From: Novosphingobium clariflavum
GTDB taxonomy: Bacteria; Pseudomonadota; Alphaproteobacteria; Sphingomonadales; Sphingomonadaceae
DNA length: 64,000 bases
Direction: 5' to 3'
Assembly: GCF_026420865.1 (NCBI RefSeq)
Contig: NZ_JAPCWC010000012.1
Coordinates: forward strand, 54,895 to 118,894
Made by a program: the position numbers and the translations under genes. The notes under the pieces are model-generated. The model worked only from the letters and a program-made list of their open reading frames with translations, had not been told where the DNA came from and searched no databases. This document shows, piece after piece, positions 34,206-42,379 of this stretch. The stretch's first letter is position 1. Each line of letters opens with the position of its first letter.

Positions 34206-35627
34206 TTATGCGGCTCCTTGGTTTCCGCCTGTTCCCGGCGTGAACAGCACGCTGACATGGAGGCCGGGATTCCCCTCGCGCATCTCGAGCCGCGCGCCCA
34301 GCCGCTCGACGGTCGCCTGCACGATGGCGAGACCGAGGCCGCTGCCGCTAGGGCCCTGTTCGCCCTGCAGGCGCACGAAGCGGGCCTTGGCGCGTTTCCG
34401 GAGCGGGGCCGGGATGCCGGGGCCGTCGTCGGCGACGGTCAGGCGGGTGGTGGCGCCGTCGGTCTCGAGCACGATGGCGGCGTGGCCGCCGCGCCGGTTG
34501 TAGCGGATCGCGTTGTCCACCAGGTTGGAGACCATCTCGAACACCAGCGCCCGGTGGCTCTCGACTTCGAAGGGGCCTTCGTGGTCGGTATCGCCGATGC
34601 ACTCGAGCGTGAGGTCGACTTCGGCCTCGATCGCCTGGTGGATGCGCCGGGTGATGACCCGCTGGCTCACTTCGCGCAGGTCCACGCGCTCCAGCGGCGG
34701 CAGGGTGCCCGCCTCATCGGCGCGGGCGAGCGTCAGCAGCTGGGTGAGCAGGCGTTCGAGGCGGTCGCTGGCTTCCTCGATCTCCTGCAGGGCCTCGGTC
34801 GAGCCGCGCCGGGCGAGGGCGACCTGGACCTTGAGCACCGAGAGCGGCGTGCGCATCTGGTGCGAGGCATCGGCGGTGAAGCGGCGCATGCCGGTGGTCG
34901 CATGGTCGAGCCGGGCGAGCAGGCTGTCGAACGAGCGGGACAGCGGTTGCAGTTCGATCGGCAGCGGGCCGGTCTGGAGCGGCGAAAGATCCGGTGAGGC
35001 GCGGGTCTCGCGCGCCTCGATCGCGGTGCGCAGGTCCGCCAGCGGGCGCAGGCTCCAGCCCAGCGCCGGGCGGATCAGGGCCAGCGCCGCCCTCAGCAGC
35101 ACCAGTTCGCCGAGCAGCAGCGCCGTCATCAGCCGCCAGCGCAGCGCCTCGCGGTTGTCGAGCGTCTCGGCCACCTGCACCACCACCGGCGCCGCGACGC
35201 GTGGCAGCGCGCGCAGGGTCTCGCCGATGCGGATGCGCTGGCCGCGATAGTCGGCATAGCGGAAATGCGGCTCGTCGGCGGACAGCGCGGCGATGTCGGG
35301 CGCGGGAAGGTCGGCATAGCCGGTGAGCAGGCGGCGGCCCACGGCGATGCGGTAGTAGACGTTGTCACGCTCGCTGTTTTCCAGCATGCCGAAGGCTGCG
35401 GGCGGCAGGTCCAGCGTCACTTCGCCGCGTTCCACCTGCACGGTCTCGGCAATCGCGCCGAGGGCGCCGCCCAGCACCCGGTCGTTGGTGCGGCGCACCA
35501 CGTCGGCGACCAGCGCCCAGCCGATCGCGCCCAGGGCCAGCGCGGCAACCACCAGCGGGCCGAGCATGGCGATCGCCATGCGGCGGCGTAGCGGCAGTGC
35601 CCGTTGCGGTGAGGGAGCCGATGTCAC
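34206..35627 (-). CDS. Sensor histidine kinase, TctE-like
   Basis: 473-residue inner-membrane kinase. TM1 about 17-40, a periplasmic sensor domain (about 41-160, TctE_N type with PDIAALSADEPHFRYADYRG), TM2 about 165-185, then HAMP-like region and HisKA with phospho-acceptor H256 in DASHQMRTPLSVLK. The HATPase domain has DNAIRYN, DDGPGIP and GSGLGLAIV. The start is a GTG overlapping the regulator's TGA (GTGA), so translation is coupled. The neighbouring divergent binding protein, porin and CitMHS transporter suggest citrate or another tricarboxylate as signal. Confidence 0.93.
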   Translation of the reverse strand: MTSAPSPQRALPLRRRMAIAMLGPLVVAALALGAIGWALVADVVRRTNDRVLGGALGAIAETVQVERGEVTLDLPPAAFGMLENSERDNVYYRIAVGRRLLTGYADLPAPDIAALSADEPHFRYADYRGQRIRIGETLRALPRVAAPVVVQVAETLDNREALRWRLMTALLLGELVLLRAALALIRPALGWSLRPLADLRTAIEARETRASPDLSPLQTGPLPIELQPLSRSFDSLLARLDHATTGMRRFTADASHQMRTPLSVLKVQVALARRGSTEALQEIEEASDRLERLLTQLLTLARADEAGTLPPLERVDLREVSQRVITRRIHQAIEAEVDLTLECIGDTDHEGPFEVESHRALVFEMVSNLVDNAIRYNRRGGHAAIVLETDGATTRLTVADDGPGIPAPLRKRAKARFVRLQGEQGPSGSGLGLAIVQATVERLGARLEMREGNPGLHVSVLFTPGTGGNQGAA

Positions 35628-36292
35628 GGACGGTCGAGCATGTAGCCTACCCCGCGCACGGTGCGGATCGCCGGGCCGTCCGGCGCCAGCTTGCTGCGCA
35701 GGCGGGTGACGTTGACTTCGAGGGCGTTGGAGCCGACCGGATCGTCAAACCCGAAGACTTCGGCCTGAAGCGTCTCGCGCGAGACGATCTGGCCGGCGCG
35801 CGCGGCAAGCGCCTCGAGCACCGCCCATTCGCGGCGGCGCAGTTCCACCAGCCGCTCGCCCACCTCGACGCGCCCGGTCGAGCGGTTGATCGTCATCGTG
35901 CCGATCCGCATTTCCGGCGCGGCCTCGCTGCCGCCGCGCCGCCGGCCAAGCGCGCGCACGCGGGCTTCCAGTTCCTCCACCTCGAACGGTTTGCGCAGGT
36001 AGTCGTCGGCGCCGAGGTCCAGCCCCCGCACCCGGTCGTCGAGCCCGTCGCGCGCGGTGAGCATCAGCACTTGGACCTGGTCGCCGCGCGCCCGCATCCT
36101 TGCCAGCACGTCGAATCCGTCGATGTCGGGCAGGCCGACGTCGAGGATGACCAGCGAATAAGGCTCCGTCGCCGCCACCGAGAGCGCTTCCTCGCCATAG
36201 GCGACATGATCCACCGCATGGCCCGCCGCCCGCAGCAGCGAGGCCACGCCGCGCGCGAGCTGCGCGTCATCCTCGACGATCAGGATGCGCAC
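35624..36292 (-). CDS. Response regulator, OmpR family, TctD-like
   Basis: 222 residues: receiver domain (1-120) with phospho-acceptor D51 in VILDVGLPDIDGF, acidic pair E7-D8-D9 and the conserved Lys in LRKPFEVEELEAR. The C-terminal winged helix (about 125-220) has LTRLRSKLAPDGPAIRTVRGVGYML. First gene of the regulator/kinase pair; divergent from the binding protein at 36417 with a 124-base shared promoter region. Confidence 0.95.
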   Translation of the reverse strand: MRILIVEDDAQLARGVASLLRAAGHAVDHVAYGEEALSVAATEPYSLVILDVGLPDIDGFDVLARMRARGDQVQVLMLTARDGLDDRVRGLDLGADDYLRKPFEVEELEARVRALGRRRGGSEAAPEMRIGTMTINRSTGRVEVGERLVELRRREWAVLEALAARAGQIVSRETLQAEVFGFDDPVGSNALEVNVTRLRSKLAPDGPAIRTVRGVGYMLDRP

Positions 36293-36319
36293 GGAACGTC
36301 CATGGGCGGGAAATTTGCA

Positions 36320-36338
36320 TGAAAGGCGCCGTGAAAGG
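36320..36338. promoter_or_regulatory. Candidate TctD-type direct repeat
   Basis: TGAAAGG occurs twice (36320-36326 and 36332-36338) at a 12-base period within the divergent promoter region between the response regulator and the binding protein. OmpR-family regulators bind direct repeats of roughly this period. No sigma-70 hexamers could be assigned with confidence. Confidence 0.35.
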
Positions 36339-36416
36339 TGAGTGACAGCTTCGGATCGTAGATCATGGGGCAGAGCTTATCCGCCATCGAGACGCGGAAA
36401 GCGAGAGGATACGGGA

Positions 36417-37508
36417 TTGCGCAAGATCATCACCATTCTGGCATTTGCAGGCGCGCTCGTCTCGCCTGTCGCCACGGCTCCGGTGCTGGCGGATCGGCCT
36501 TCGGGTTATCCGCGCTCCTACGAGAGCCTGATCGCCGATGCCCGCGCCGAAGGCACCGTGCGGATCTATGCCAATGCCGACAAGGCGGAGATGGTGCCGG
36601 TGGTTTCGGCGTTCCGCCGTGCCTATCCCGGCATCCAGGTGCTCTACGCCGATCTCGGCTCGGCCGAACTCTATCGCCGTTATACGGCGGAGACGCGGGC
36701 GAGGACCTATTCGGCGGACATCGTCTGGTCCTCGGCGATGGACCAGCAGATCAAGCTCATCAACGATGGCTATGCGCAGCAGTACGCCAGCCCCGAAAAG
36801 CCCGCGCTGCCCGAGGCAGCGGTGTGGAAGAACATGGGCTTCGGCGTCACCGCCGAGCCCATCGGCATTGTCTACAACAAGAAGCTGGTTCCCGCGGCCC
36901 TGGTACCGCAGAGCCACCAGCAACTGGAGCAGCTGCTGCGCCGCCGCCGCGCCGCCTTCACCGGCAAAGTGGCGACCTTCGATCCGGCGCGCTCGGCGGT
37001 CGGCTATCTCTATCTCTCGCAGGACTTCCAGATCACCCGCGACACCCGCAGCCTGATCGAGGCGATGGCGGCGACGCGGCCGGTGCTGGCCATGCACACC
37101 GAGGACATGCTGCAGGGCGTGGCCTCCGGCAAGCTGGCCATCGCCTACAACGTGATCGGCTCCTACGCGCTCGAACGGGCGCGGCGCGATCCCAATATCG
37201 GTGTCGTTTTCCCGCGCGACTACACCATCGTCACCTCGCGCATCGCCTTCATCTCGCGCGAGGCGCGCCATCCGGCAGCGGCGCGGCTGTTCCTCGATTT
37301 CCTGCTTTCCCGTGCCGGGCAATCCCAGCTTGCCCGGCACAGCCTCTGGCCGGTGCGCACCGATATCGCGGCGCACCGGCTGCCTGCGGGACAGGCGCGC
37401 GCCGTGCGTGTCGGCCCGCAGCTTCTCGTCAATCTCGATCGCCTGACCCGTGCGCGCTTCCTGCGCGACTGGAACGGCATCCTTGCATCCGGACGCACTA
37501 CTCGATGA
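36417..37508 (+). CDS. Extracellular solute-binding protein (ABC type, iron/tricarboxylate-like)
   Basis: 363 residues starting at a TTG with AGAGGA seven bases upstream and an immediate Sec signal (MRKIITILAFAGALVSPVATAPVLA). The mature protein (YPRSYESLIADARAEGTVRIYANADKAEMVPV, VLYADLGSAELYRR, SADIVWSSAMDQQ) matches periplasmic-binding-protein type 2 of the AfuA/FbpA kind. No ABC permease or ATPase is nearby. It overlaps the porin start (ATGA). In TctDE loci such proteins may present tricarboxylate or metal-tricarboxylate complexes to the sensor or to the transporter (inference). Confidence 0.87.
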   Translation: MRKIITILAFAGALVSPVATAPVLADRPSGYPRSYESLIADARAEGTVRIYANADKAEMVPVVSAFRRAYPGIQVLYADLGSAELYRRYTAETRARTYSADIVWSSAMDQQIKLINDGYAQQYASPEKPALPEAAVWKNMGFGVTAEPIGIVYNKKLVPAALVPQSHQQLEQLLRRRRAAFTGKVATFDPARSAVGYLYLSQDFQITRDTRSLIEAMAATRPVLAMHTEDMLQGVASGKLAIAYNVIGSYALERARRDPNIGVVFPRDYTIVTSRIAFISREARHPAAARLFLDFLLSRAGQSQLARHSLWPVRTDIAAHRLPAGQARAVRVGPQLLVNLDRLTRARFLRDWNGILASGRTTR

Positions 37509-38983
37509 AAAACCTGACTTTGGGGACGGCCCTTCTCGCGCTGGTCGCGGGGACCCCGGCGCTTGCCGAAACGCCGAGCAAGGAAGACCTCGCCGAACTG
37601 GTGCGGGCGCAGGCCGCCGAGATCGCCTCGCTGCGCCAGCGGGTGGAGAAGCTGGAGGCCGAGCGTTCGGCACCGGTCGTGGCCGCCGCGTCGCAGGCTC
37701 CGGCGGTTCCGGCCGCTGCCGCCGCGGTGCCGCAAGTCGCCGTCACGCAGCCCTATGCGCCGCAACTGGTGCCGCCGGGCCCGGCCGAGCGCGATGTGGA
37801 GCGCGTGCGCGCCGCGGCCGTCGCCGCTTCGGGCGTCAGCACGGAATGGGGCGCGGGCCTGCCGGTGTTCCATTCGGCGGACGGCATGTTCAGCTTCAAG
37901 CCGCGCGGGCGCATCCTGACCGATGTCAGCACCACCACCGGTTCGAAGTATTCCGGCCGCAACCTCACCACCACCGGCATGCGCGCGCTGCGCCTTGGGC
38001 TTGAGGGCACGGTCGGCACGCACTTCTTCTACCAGTTTGAGACCGACTTCTCGGAGAACGAGGTCGATATCGTCACCGCCTTCATGGGCTGGCGCAACCG
38101 CATCGCGCCGGGCATGGACTATGACGTGCGCGTCGGCCACTTGTTCAACGACCGCAGCTTCGAAGGCTCGACCGGATCGGATTCGACGCCCTTCCTCGAA
38201 CGCACGGCGGTGGCCACCGCGATCATTCCGCAGCGCGGTTTCTACGGCCTCGGCGTGATGCCGCGCCTGTTCTGGAAGACCGGCCACGCCTCGCTGACCG
38301 TCACCGGCGACCGGATCGACGGCGACCAGAGCACGTCGGACAACCGCACCGTGCTCGCCCGTGCGCACTGGAACCCGATCAAGTCGGACCGCCAGGTGCT
38401 CCACCTCGGCATCTGGGGCTTCGACGAGCACCTGCAACCGGGCAAGAACGTGCTTACCCGCAACACCGTGATCGGCGGGCGCTTCAACGGCGCGCTGCGG
38501 CTTTCGACCGGCACGCTGATCGGCGGCACCGGCACGACCGGCTACGGCGTGGAACTGGGCGGCTATTCCGGCCCGGTCTGGCTGATGGGCGAAGCGGGCG
38601 AGCGCCATGCGCGGCTCGACAACGGCCGCCCCGATTACGTGACCCGCGCCTGGAGCGTTTCTGGCGGCTGGTTCCTCACCGGTGACCTGCCCCCTTACAA
38701 CCCGCGCCTCGGCAGCTTCGGCCAGCCCAAGGTGCTGCACTCCGTCTTCGACGGCGGCCCCGGCGCGATCGAGCTGACCGCCCGCTACGAAAACCTGGAG
38801 TTTGACGACATCGTCACGCCGGCTGAAGGCTGGGCGGCGACGCTGGGCGTGAACTGGTATCTCAACAGCTTCACCCGCTTCCAGGTCAACGCGATCCACT
38901 GGAACACCCAGAACACCGCCGGTGTCTACACCGGCAACGACAATGGCGAGACGCTCAGCGCGCGCGTCGGCGTCACGTTCTGA
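37505..38983 (+). CDS. Outer-membrane porin, OprP/OprO type
   Basis: 492 residues. Signal peptide MKNLTLGTALLALVAGTPALA, then a short coiled coil (EDLAELVRAQAAEIASLRQR...) and an Ala/Pro-rich linker to about 90, then a beta-barrel starting FSFKPRGRILTDVS with the family's trimeric porin pattern and ending in the aromatic strand SARVGVTF. The ATG overlaps the binding protein stop, so both are made together. It would admit anionic substrates such as citrate complexes; phosphate is the alternative by family name. Confidence 0.9.
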   Translation: MKNLTLGTALLALVAGTPALAETPSKEDLAELVRAQAAEIASLRQRVEKLEAERSAPVVAAASQAPAVPAAAAAVPQVAVTQPYAPQLVPPGPAERDVERVRAAAVAASGVSTEWGAGLPVFHSADGMFSFKPRGRILTDVSTTTGSKYSGRNLTTTGMRALRLGLEGTVGTHFFYQFETDFSENEVDIVTAFMGWRNRIAPGMDYDVRVGHLFNDRSFEGSTGSDSTPFLERTAVATAIIPQRGFYGLGVMPRLFWKTGHASLTVTGDRIDGDQSTSDNRTVLARAHWNPIKSDRQVLHLGIWGFDEHLQPGKNVLTRNTVIGGRFNGALRLSTGTLIGGTGTTGYGVELGGYSGPVWLMGEAGERHARLDNGRPDYVTRAWSVSGGWFLTGDLPPYNPRLGSFGQPKVLHSVFDGGPGAIELTARYENLEFDDIVTPAEGWAATLGVNWYLNSFTRFQVNAIHWNTQNTAGVYTGNDNGETLSARVGVTF

Positions 38984-39022
38984 TCCCTTTCGAAAATCCA
39001 TGACAGACATTCGGGGACAATC

Positions 39023-40324
39023 ATGAGTCTCGCCCTTATCGGCTTCCTGATGGTGGCCACTTTCATGACGCTCATCATGACCAGGCGGATGACCCCGCTG
39101 GTCGCGCTGGTCGTCGTGCCCACGGCGTTCGCCCTGCTCGCCGGTTTCCACGCGGGCCTTGGCGACATGATGATCGAGGGCCTGACCAAGCTGGCGCCCA
39201 CCGGCGTCATGCTGCTCTTTGCGATCCTGTTCTTCAGCACGATGACCGATACCGGGCTGTTCGATCCGCTGGTGGGCCGCCTGATCCGGCTGGTCCACGG
39301 CGATCCGATGCTGATCCTGATCGGATCGGTGGTGCTCTGCGCGCTCGTCAGCCTCGATGGCGACGGGTCGACCACCTACATCATCACGATGGCCGCCATG
39401 CTGCCGCTCTACAAGCGCTACGACATGAACCGGCTCTACCTCGTCTGCCTCTTGATGGTGACGAGCGGGGTGATGAACCTCACCCCCTGGGGCGGGCCGA
39501 CCGCGCGTGCGGCCAGCGCGCTGAAGCTCGACCCTTCCGCACTGTTCCTGCCGCTGATCCCCGGCATGATCGCGGGCCTTGGCTTCCTCGTACTGCTGGC
39601 GATCCATTTCGGCCGCAAGGAACGCCGCCGCATCGGCCGCGTCGAGAAGGCGACCCCGCGCGAGCTGGAGGACTTTGCCGTCTCGCAGTGGCCCGAGGCG
39701 CGCCGCCCGAAGATGATCTGGTTCAACGCCGCGCTGGTCGCCGCGCTGCTGGTGCTGCTGGTCTGGGGCGTGCTGCCGCTGCCGATCCTGATGATGCTGG
39801 CCTTCGCCATCTCGATGATCGCCAACTACCCGCAGGTGAAGGAGCAGAAGGAGCGCATCGCCGCCCATGCCGGCAATGTGCTGGCGGTCGTCTCGCTGAT
39901 CTTCGCGGCGGGCATCTTCACCGGCATCCTGTCGGGTACCGGCATGGTCGAGGCGATGAGCCGCGAGGTGGTGAACTTCATCCCGCCGTTCCTCGGCCCC
40001 TACATGGCGCCGATCACCGCGCTGATCAGCCTGCCGGGCACGTTCTTCATTTCCAACGATGCCTTCTACTTCGGCATGCTGCCGATCCTGGCGGAAGCGG
40101 GCGCGCATTACGGCGTGGAGCCGATGGCCATCGCCCGCGCTTCGCTGATGGGCCAGCCGGTCCACCTGCTCAGCCCGCTGGTCCCCTCGACCTATCTGCT
40201 GGTCAGTCTTGCCGGTGTGGACCTTGCCGATCACCAGCGTTTCACGCTGGTTCCGGCGGCGCTGTGCTGCCTGGTCATGACGATCGCGGGCATGTTGTTT
40301 CTGGCTTTTCCCTTCGTGGGGTGA
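39023..40324 (+). CDS. CitMHS-family citrate:H+ (metal-citrate) symporter
   Basis: 433-residue inner-membrane transporter with about 11-12 hydrophobic segments. Family-like blocks are VSLDGDGSTTYIITMAAMLP, LTPWGGPTARAASALK and FISNDAFYFGMLPIL, typical of CitM/CitH (Mg- or Ca-citrate) carriers. GGGGA five bases before the ATG. It follows the porin by 39 bases and completes the outer-membrane/periplasm/inner-membrane path of the TctDE-controlled operon. Confidence 0.93.
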   Translation: MSLALIGFLMVATFMTLIMTRRMTPLVALVVVPTAFALLAGFHAGLGDMMIEGLTKLAPTGVMLLFAILFFSTMTDTGLFDPLVGRLIRLVHGDPMLILIGSVVLCALVSLDGDGSTTYIITMAAMLPLYKRYDMNRLYLVCLLMVTSGVMNLTPWGGPTARAASALKLDPSALFLPLIPGMIAGLGFLVLLAIHFGRKERRRIGRVEKATPRELEDFAVSQWPEARRPKMIWFNAALVAALLVLLVWGVLPLPILMMLAFAISMIANYPQVKEQKERIAAHAGNVLAVVSLIFAAGIFTGILSGTGMVEAMSREVVNFIPPFLGPYMAPITALISLPGTFFISNDAFYFGMLPILAEAGAHYGVEPMAIARASLMGQPVHLLSPLVPSTYLLVSLAGVDLADHQRFTLVPAALCCLVMTIAGMLFLAFPFVG

Positions 40325-40336
40325 CAGGAGGCGCGC

Positions 40337-40402
40337 ATGACAGGCCCGGACCCCCGCGAACAGATGACTGCGATCCTTCACAGGCGCGCGAACCGCCGGT
40401 GA
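40337..40402 (+). CDS. Possible small ORF (21 aa)
   Basis: Twelve bases after the CitMHS stop, AGGAG is followed six bases later by ATG and a 21-codon frame (MTGPDPREQMTAILHRRANRR). The ribosome site is better than those of several neighbours. It could be a real small protein, or the leftover start of a gene lost by deletion. No homologue is recognised. Confidence 0.3.
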   Translation: MTGPDPREQMTAILHRRANRR

Positions 40403-40562
40403 TCGACAGTATCGCCAAGCCCGGCCTGACCGGTCTCGGCTGCCCGGGGCGTGAGGACGAAGACAGTCTATCCACCATCGCTGCAGCCGCTTGTCGCTGG
40501 AGCTATTCCGATTTCCTCGTGGCGACCGCGCGCGGCGCCTGGACCAACAGGACTATTTTCGC

Positions 40563-41216
40563 ATGATCGACTTGTGGCAGCACATCGTTGCCGATTTCTC
40601 CAACCTCGGCTCGCCGGCCGCGCTTACCGCGTTCGGGCAGGTCGTGCTGATCGACGTGATGCTGGCGGCGGACAATGCCATTGTTGTCGGCGCGCTCGCC
40701 GCCGGCTTGCCTGCGGCGATGCGCCGCAAGGTGATCCTCATCGGCGTGCTGGCCGCGCTGGGGCTGCGTATCGTCTTTGCTCTTGCCGTCACCCAGTTGA
40801 TGCAGTTGGTCGGTCTCGTCTTTGCGGGTGGGCTCCTGCTGGTTTGGGTGGCCTGGAAGATGTGGCGCGAGCTGCGCGTCGAGGCGGGCGAGGGCGATGA
40901 GGCAGACGTCGTTAGCGCGACCGTGCCGCGCTCCTTCGCCGCTGCGGCATGGGCCGTGGCGCTCGCCGATGTCAGCATGAGCCTCGATAACGTGCTCGCC
41001 GTGGCCGGTGCTGCCCGGGAACATCCGGGCATCCTGGCCATCGGGCTGATTCTTTCGGTTGCGCTGATGGGCCTTGCCGCGAATGCCCTCGCCCGTGTGA
41101 TCGAGCGGTATCGCTGGATCGCCTATGTCGGTCTTGCGGTCATTCTTTGGGTCGCGGGCAAGATGATCTGGGAGGGTCTGTTCGATCCCGCCCAGGGCCT
41201 TCTGGCTCTGGTCTGA
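40563..41216 (+). CDS. TerC family protein (YjbE-type putative metal transporter)
   Basis: 217-residue membrane protein with about six to seven helices. TerC hallmarks are DVMLAADNAIVVGALAAGLP near the N-terminus and DVSMSLDNVLAVAGAAREHP in the second half (paired D-N motifs). YjbE/TerC proteins are linked to manganese or calcium efflux and metal loading of exported proteins. AGGA lies ten bases before the ATG at 40563. I looked for a yybP-ykoY manganese riboswitch in the 240 bases upstream and found none convincing. Confidence 0.9.
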   Translation: MIDLWQHIVADFSNLGSPAALTAFGQVVLIDVMLAADNAIVVGALAAGLPAAMRRKVILIGVLAALGLRIVFALAVTQLMQLVGLVFAGGLLLVWVAWKMWRELRVEAGEGDEADVVSATVPRSFAAAAWAVALADVSMSLDNVLAVAGAAREHPGILAIGLILSVALMGLAANALARVIERYRWIAYVGLAVILWVAGKMIWEGLFDPAQGLLALV

Positions 41217-41502
41217 GCGCTGGTCTGAAGTCCTGAAAAAGCAAGCGCAGCGGGCGTTATGCCCGCTGCGCCGCTTGAGCCGTTGGGGGGGCAAGGCGGC
41301 TCAAATCGGGATCGTTTCCAAAAGGTATGGAAGGTCCTGCAGCAGGGGAAATTCTGGTGCAGCACGCCGCGCACCCGGACAAGCGACCGGGCAGGGCGTG
41401 GATACGCTCGGAGACGCCTGCGCTTTCGTGGCCATTGCCGGAACCCTCGCAAAGCCCGTTCGGGCGTGGAATGCACACAGCATCGGCTACGCGCACATGC
41501 TT

Positions 41503-41572
41503 TCCAGAGCGGCTCGCGATCCGGTCTTATCGGATTCACTGCTCCAGGATTTTGATTTTCCGCTTTTTTCGA
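41503..41572. repeat. Degenerate copy of the dispersed repeat
   Basis: AGAGCGGCTCGCGATCCGGT is followed by CTTATCGGATTCACTGCTCC and AGGATTTTGATTTTCCGC, aligning with the copy at 13341 throughout its length with about 70% identity by eye. Arms of the inner dyad are still recognisable. Confidence 0.5.
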
Positions 41573-42016
41573 TTCATCAGGTGTATTCACCTACTTGAGA
41601 ATCGCGTAAGTCGTTATTCATAAGTTATTTTGATAATGTGATGAACCATTTTTGAAAAGTTCATCCGATCAATGCTGTTGTCGCAACACAAAATGTTGTT
41701 GCGGTTTATCAAAACTCTGTGAATCTCGATGCTGTCTATAGCTGTGAGCTGAGGAATATTTTCCCCGCTCTGCCCGATGCGTCTGAAAGCAAAGTTGCCT
41801 ATCAGTTGGCGGGTTGTCAAATGGGCCAAATTGCGCACTGCATTCTTAGCGTGCGTCTCGAAAATACCGGAAAACGGGGCGCAGCGTCTGGCAGGCAAGC
41901 CCTATCCGCGCCGGATGCCGGGGGGAGGGCATCCGGCGGGTGTGGCTGCATATAGCCAGCCGCACGGGCTTCAGCTTGGAAGCGCGATGTTCTCTTCGTT
42001 GCGACCCGAAGGAGAT

Positions 42017-42043
42017 ATGACGATGCGGTTCCAGCATCCGTAA
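42017..42043 (+). CDS. Possible leader peptide (8 aa)
   Basis: AAGGAG stands two to three bases before ATG of a frame encoding MTMRFQHP and a TAA stop. Upstream mini-ORFs with strong SDs can act in attenuation, but the distance to the TBDR start is 336 bases and a candidate promoter lies in between, so a link is doubtful. Confidence 0.15.
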   Translation: MTMRFQHP

Positions 42044-42285
42044 TGTTCCCTGGGCCGTCGGCCCAATCACAATTCATCGGTATTCCATAAAGCCCCCTTA
42101 TGGCCGGGGCGTGCAACCGTCGCGCGTGGAGGCGAGACTCGCCGCGATTTTCGAGGATTCGTTCGAGGCGGCACGGACACGGGAGCCGTGCCGCGACCTG
42201 AAGCGCGGCAAAGGGCTCAGTGCCATTTTCGAAGTCCCGCATTTCCAGCGTGATGCGCGGTTGGCGGCACGGCCGCGTCCCCCGC

Positions 42286-42314
42286 TTGACGGCACCTGAT
42301 TCTCCCACTAATTA
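42286..42314 (+). promoter_or_regulatory. Sigma-70-like promoter of the TBDR
   Basis: TTGACG at 42286-42291, 17-base spacer, TAATTA at 42309-42314. The spacing is ideal and the first hexamer differs from consensus in one base. It would give a leader of about 60 bases before the TBDR ATG at 42380. Confidence 0.5.
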
Positions 42315-42379
42315 GAATAAGCATTCCGGTTTTATATAAGGTGCGGCCAGCACGGTACGCGCCGGTATGGGAGAGAGAA

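Larger units (their letters stand above)
41217..42379. other. 1.16-kb region without a credible gene
   Basis: Between TerC and the next TBDR. It holds a diverged copy of the dispersed repeat (41503-41572), an AT-rich block (about 41585-41830) of different base composition from all neighbours, a strong SD in front of an eight-codon ORF (42017-42043) and a promoter-like pair at 42286-42314. Short open frames exist on both strands but have no recognisable motif. It may be an eroded gene or an old insertion. Confidence 0.5.

Noticed and set aside
37220..40381. 1053-codon minus-strand frame
   Set aside because: Spans three intact plus-strand genes; His/Arg/Asp-rich composition with no domain.
40325..40562. 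Manganese (yybP-ykoY) riboswitch before the TerC gene
   Set aside because: TerC/YjbE genes often have one, but I could not find the conserved loops in this leader.
41614..41898. 94-codon minus-strand frame in the gene-free region
   Set aside because: No SD, no motif, unusual composition following the AT-rich block; unlikely to be a gene.
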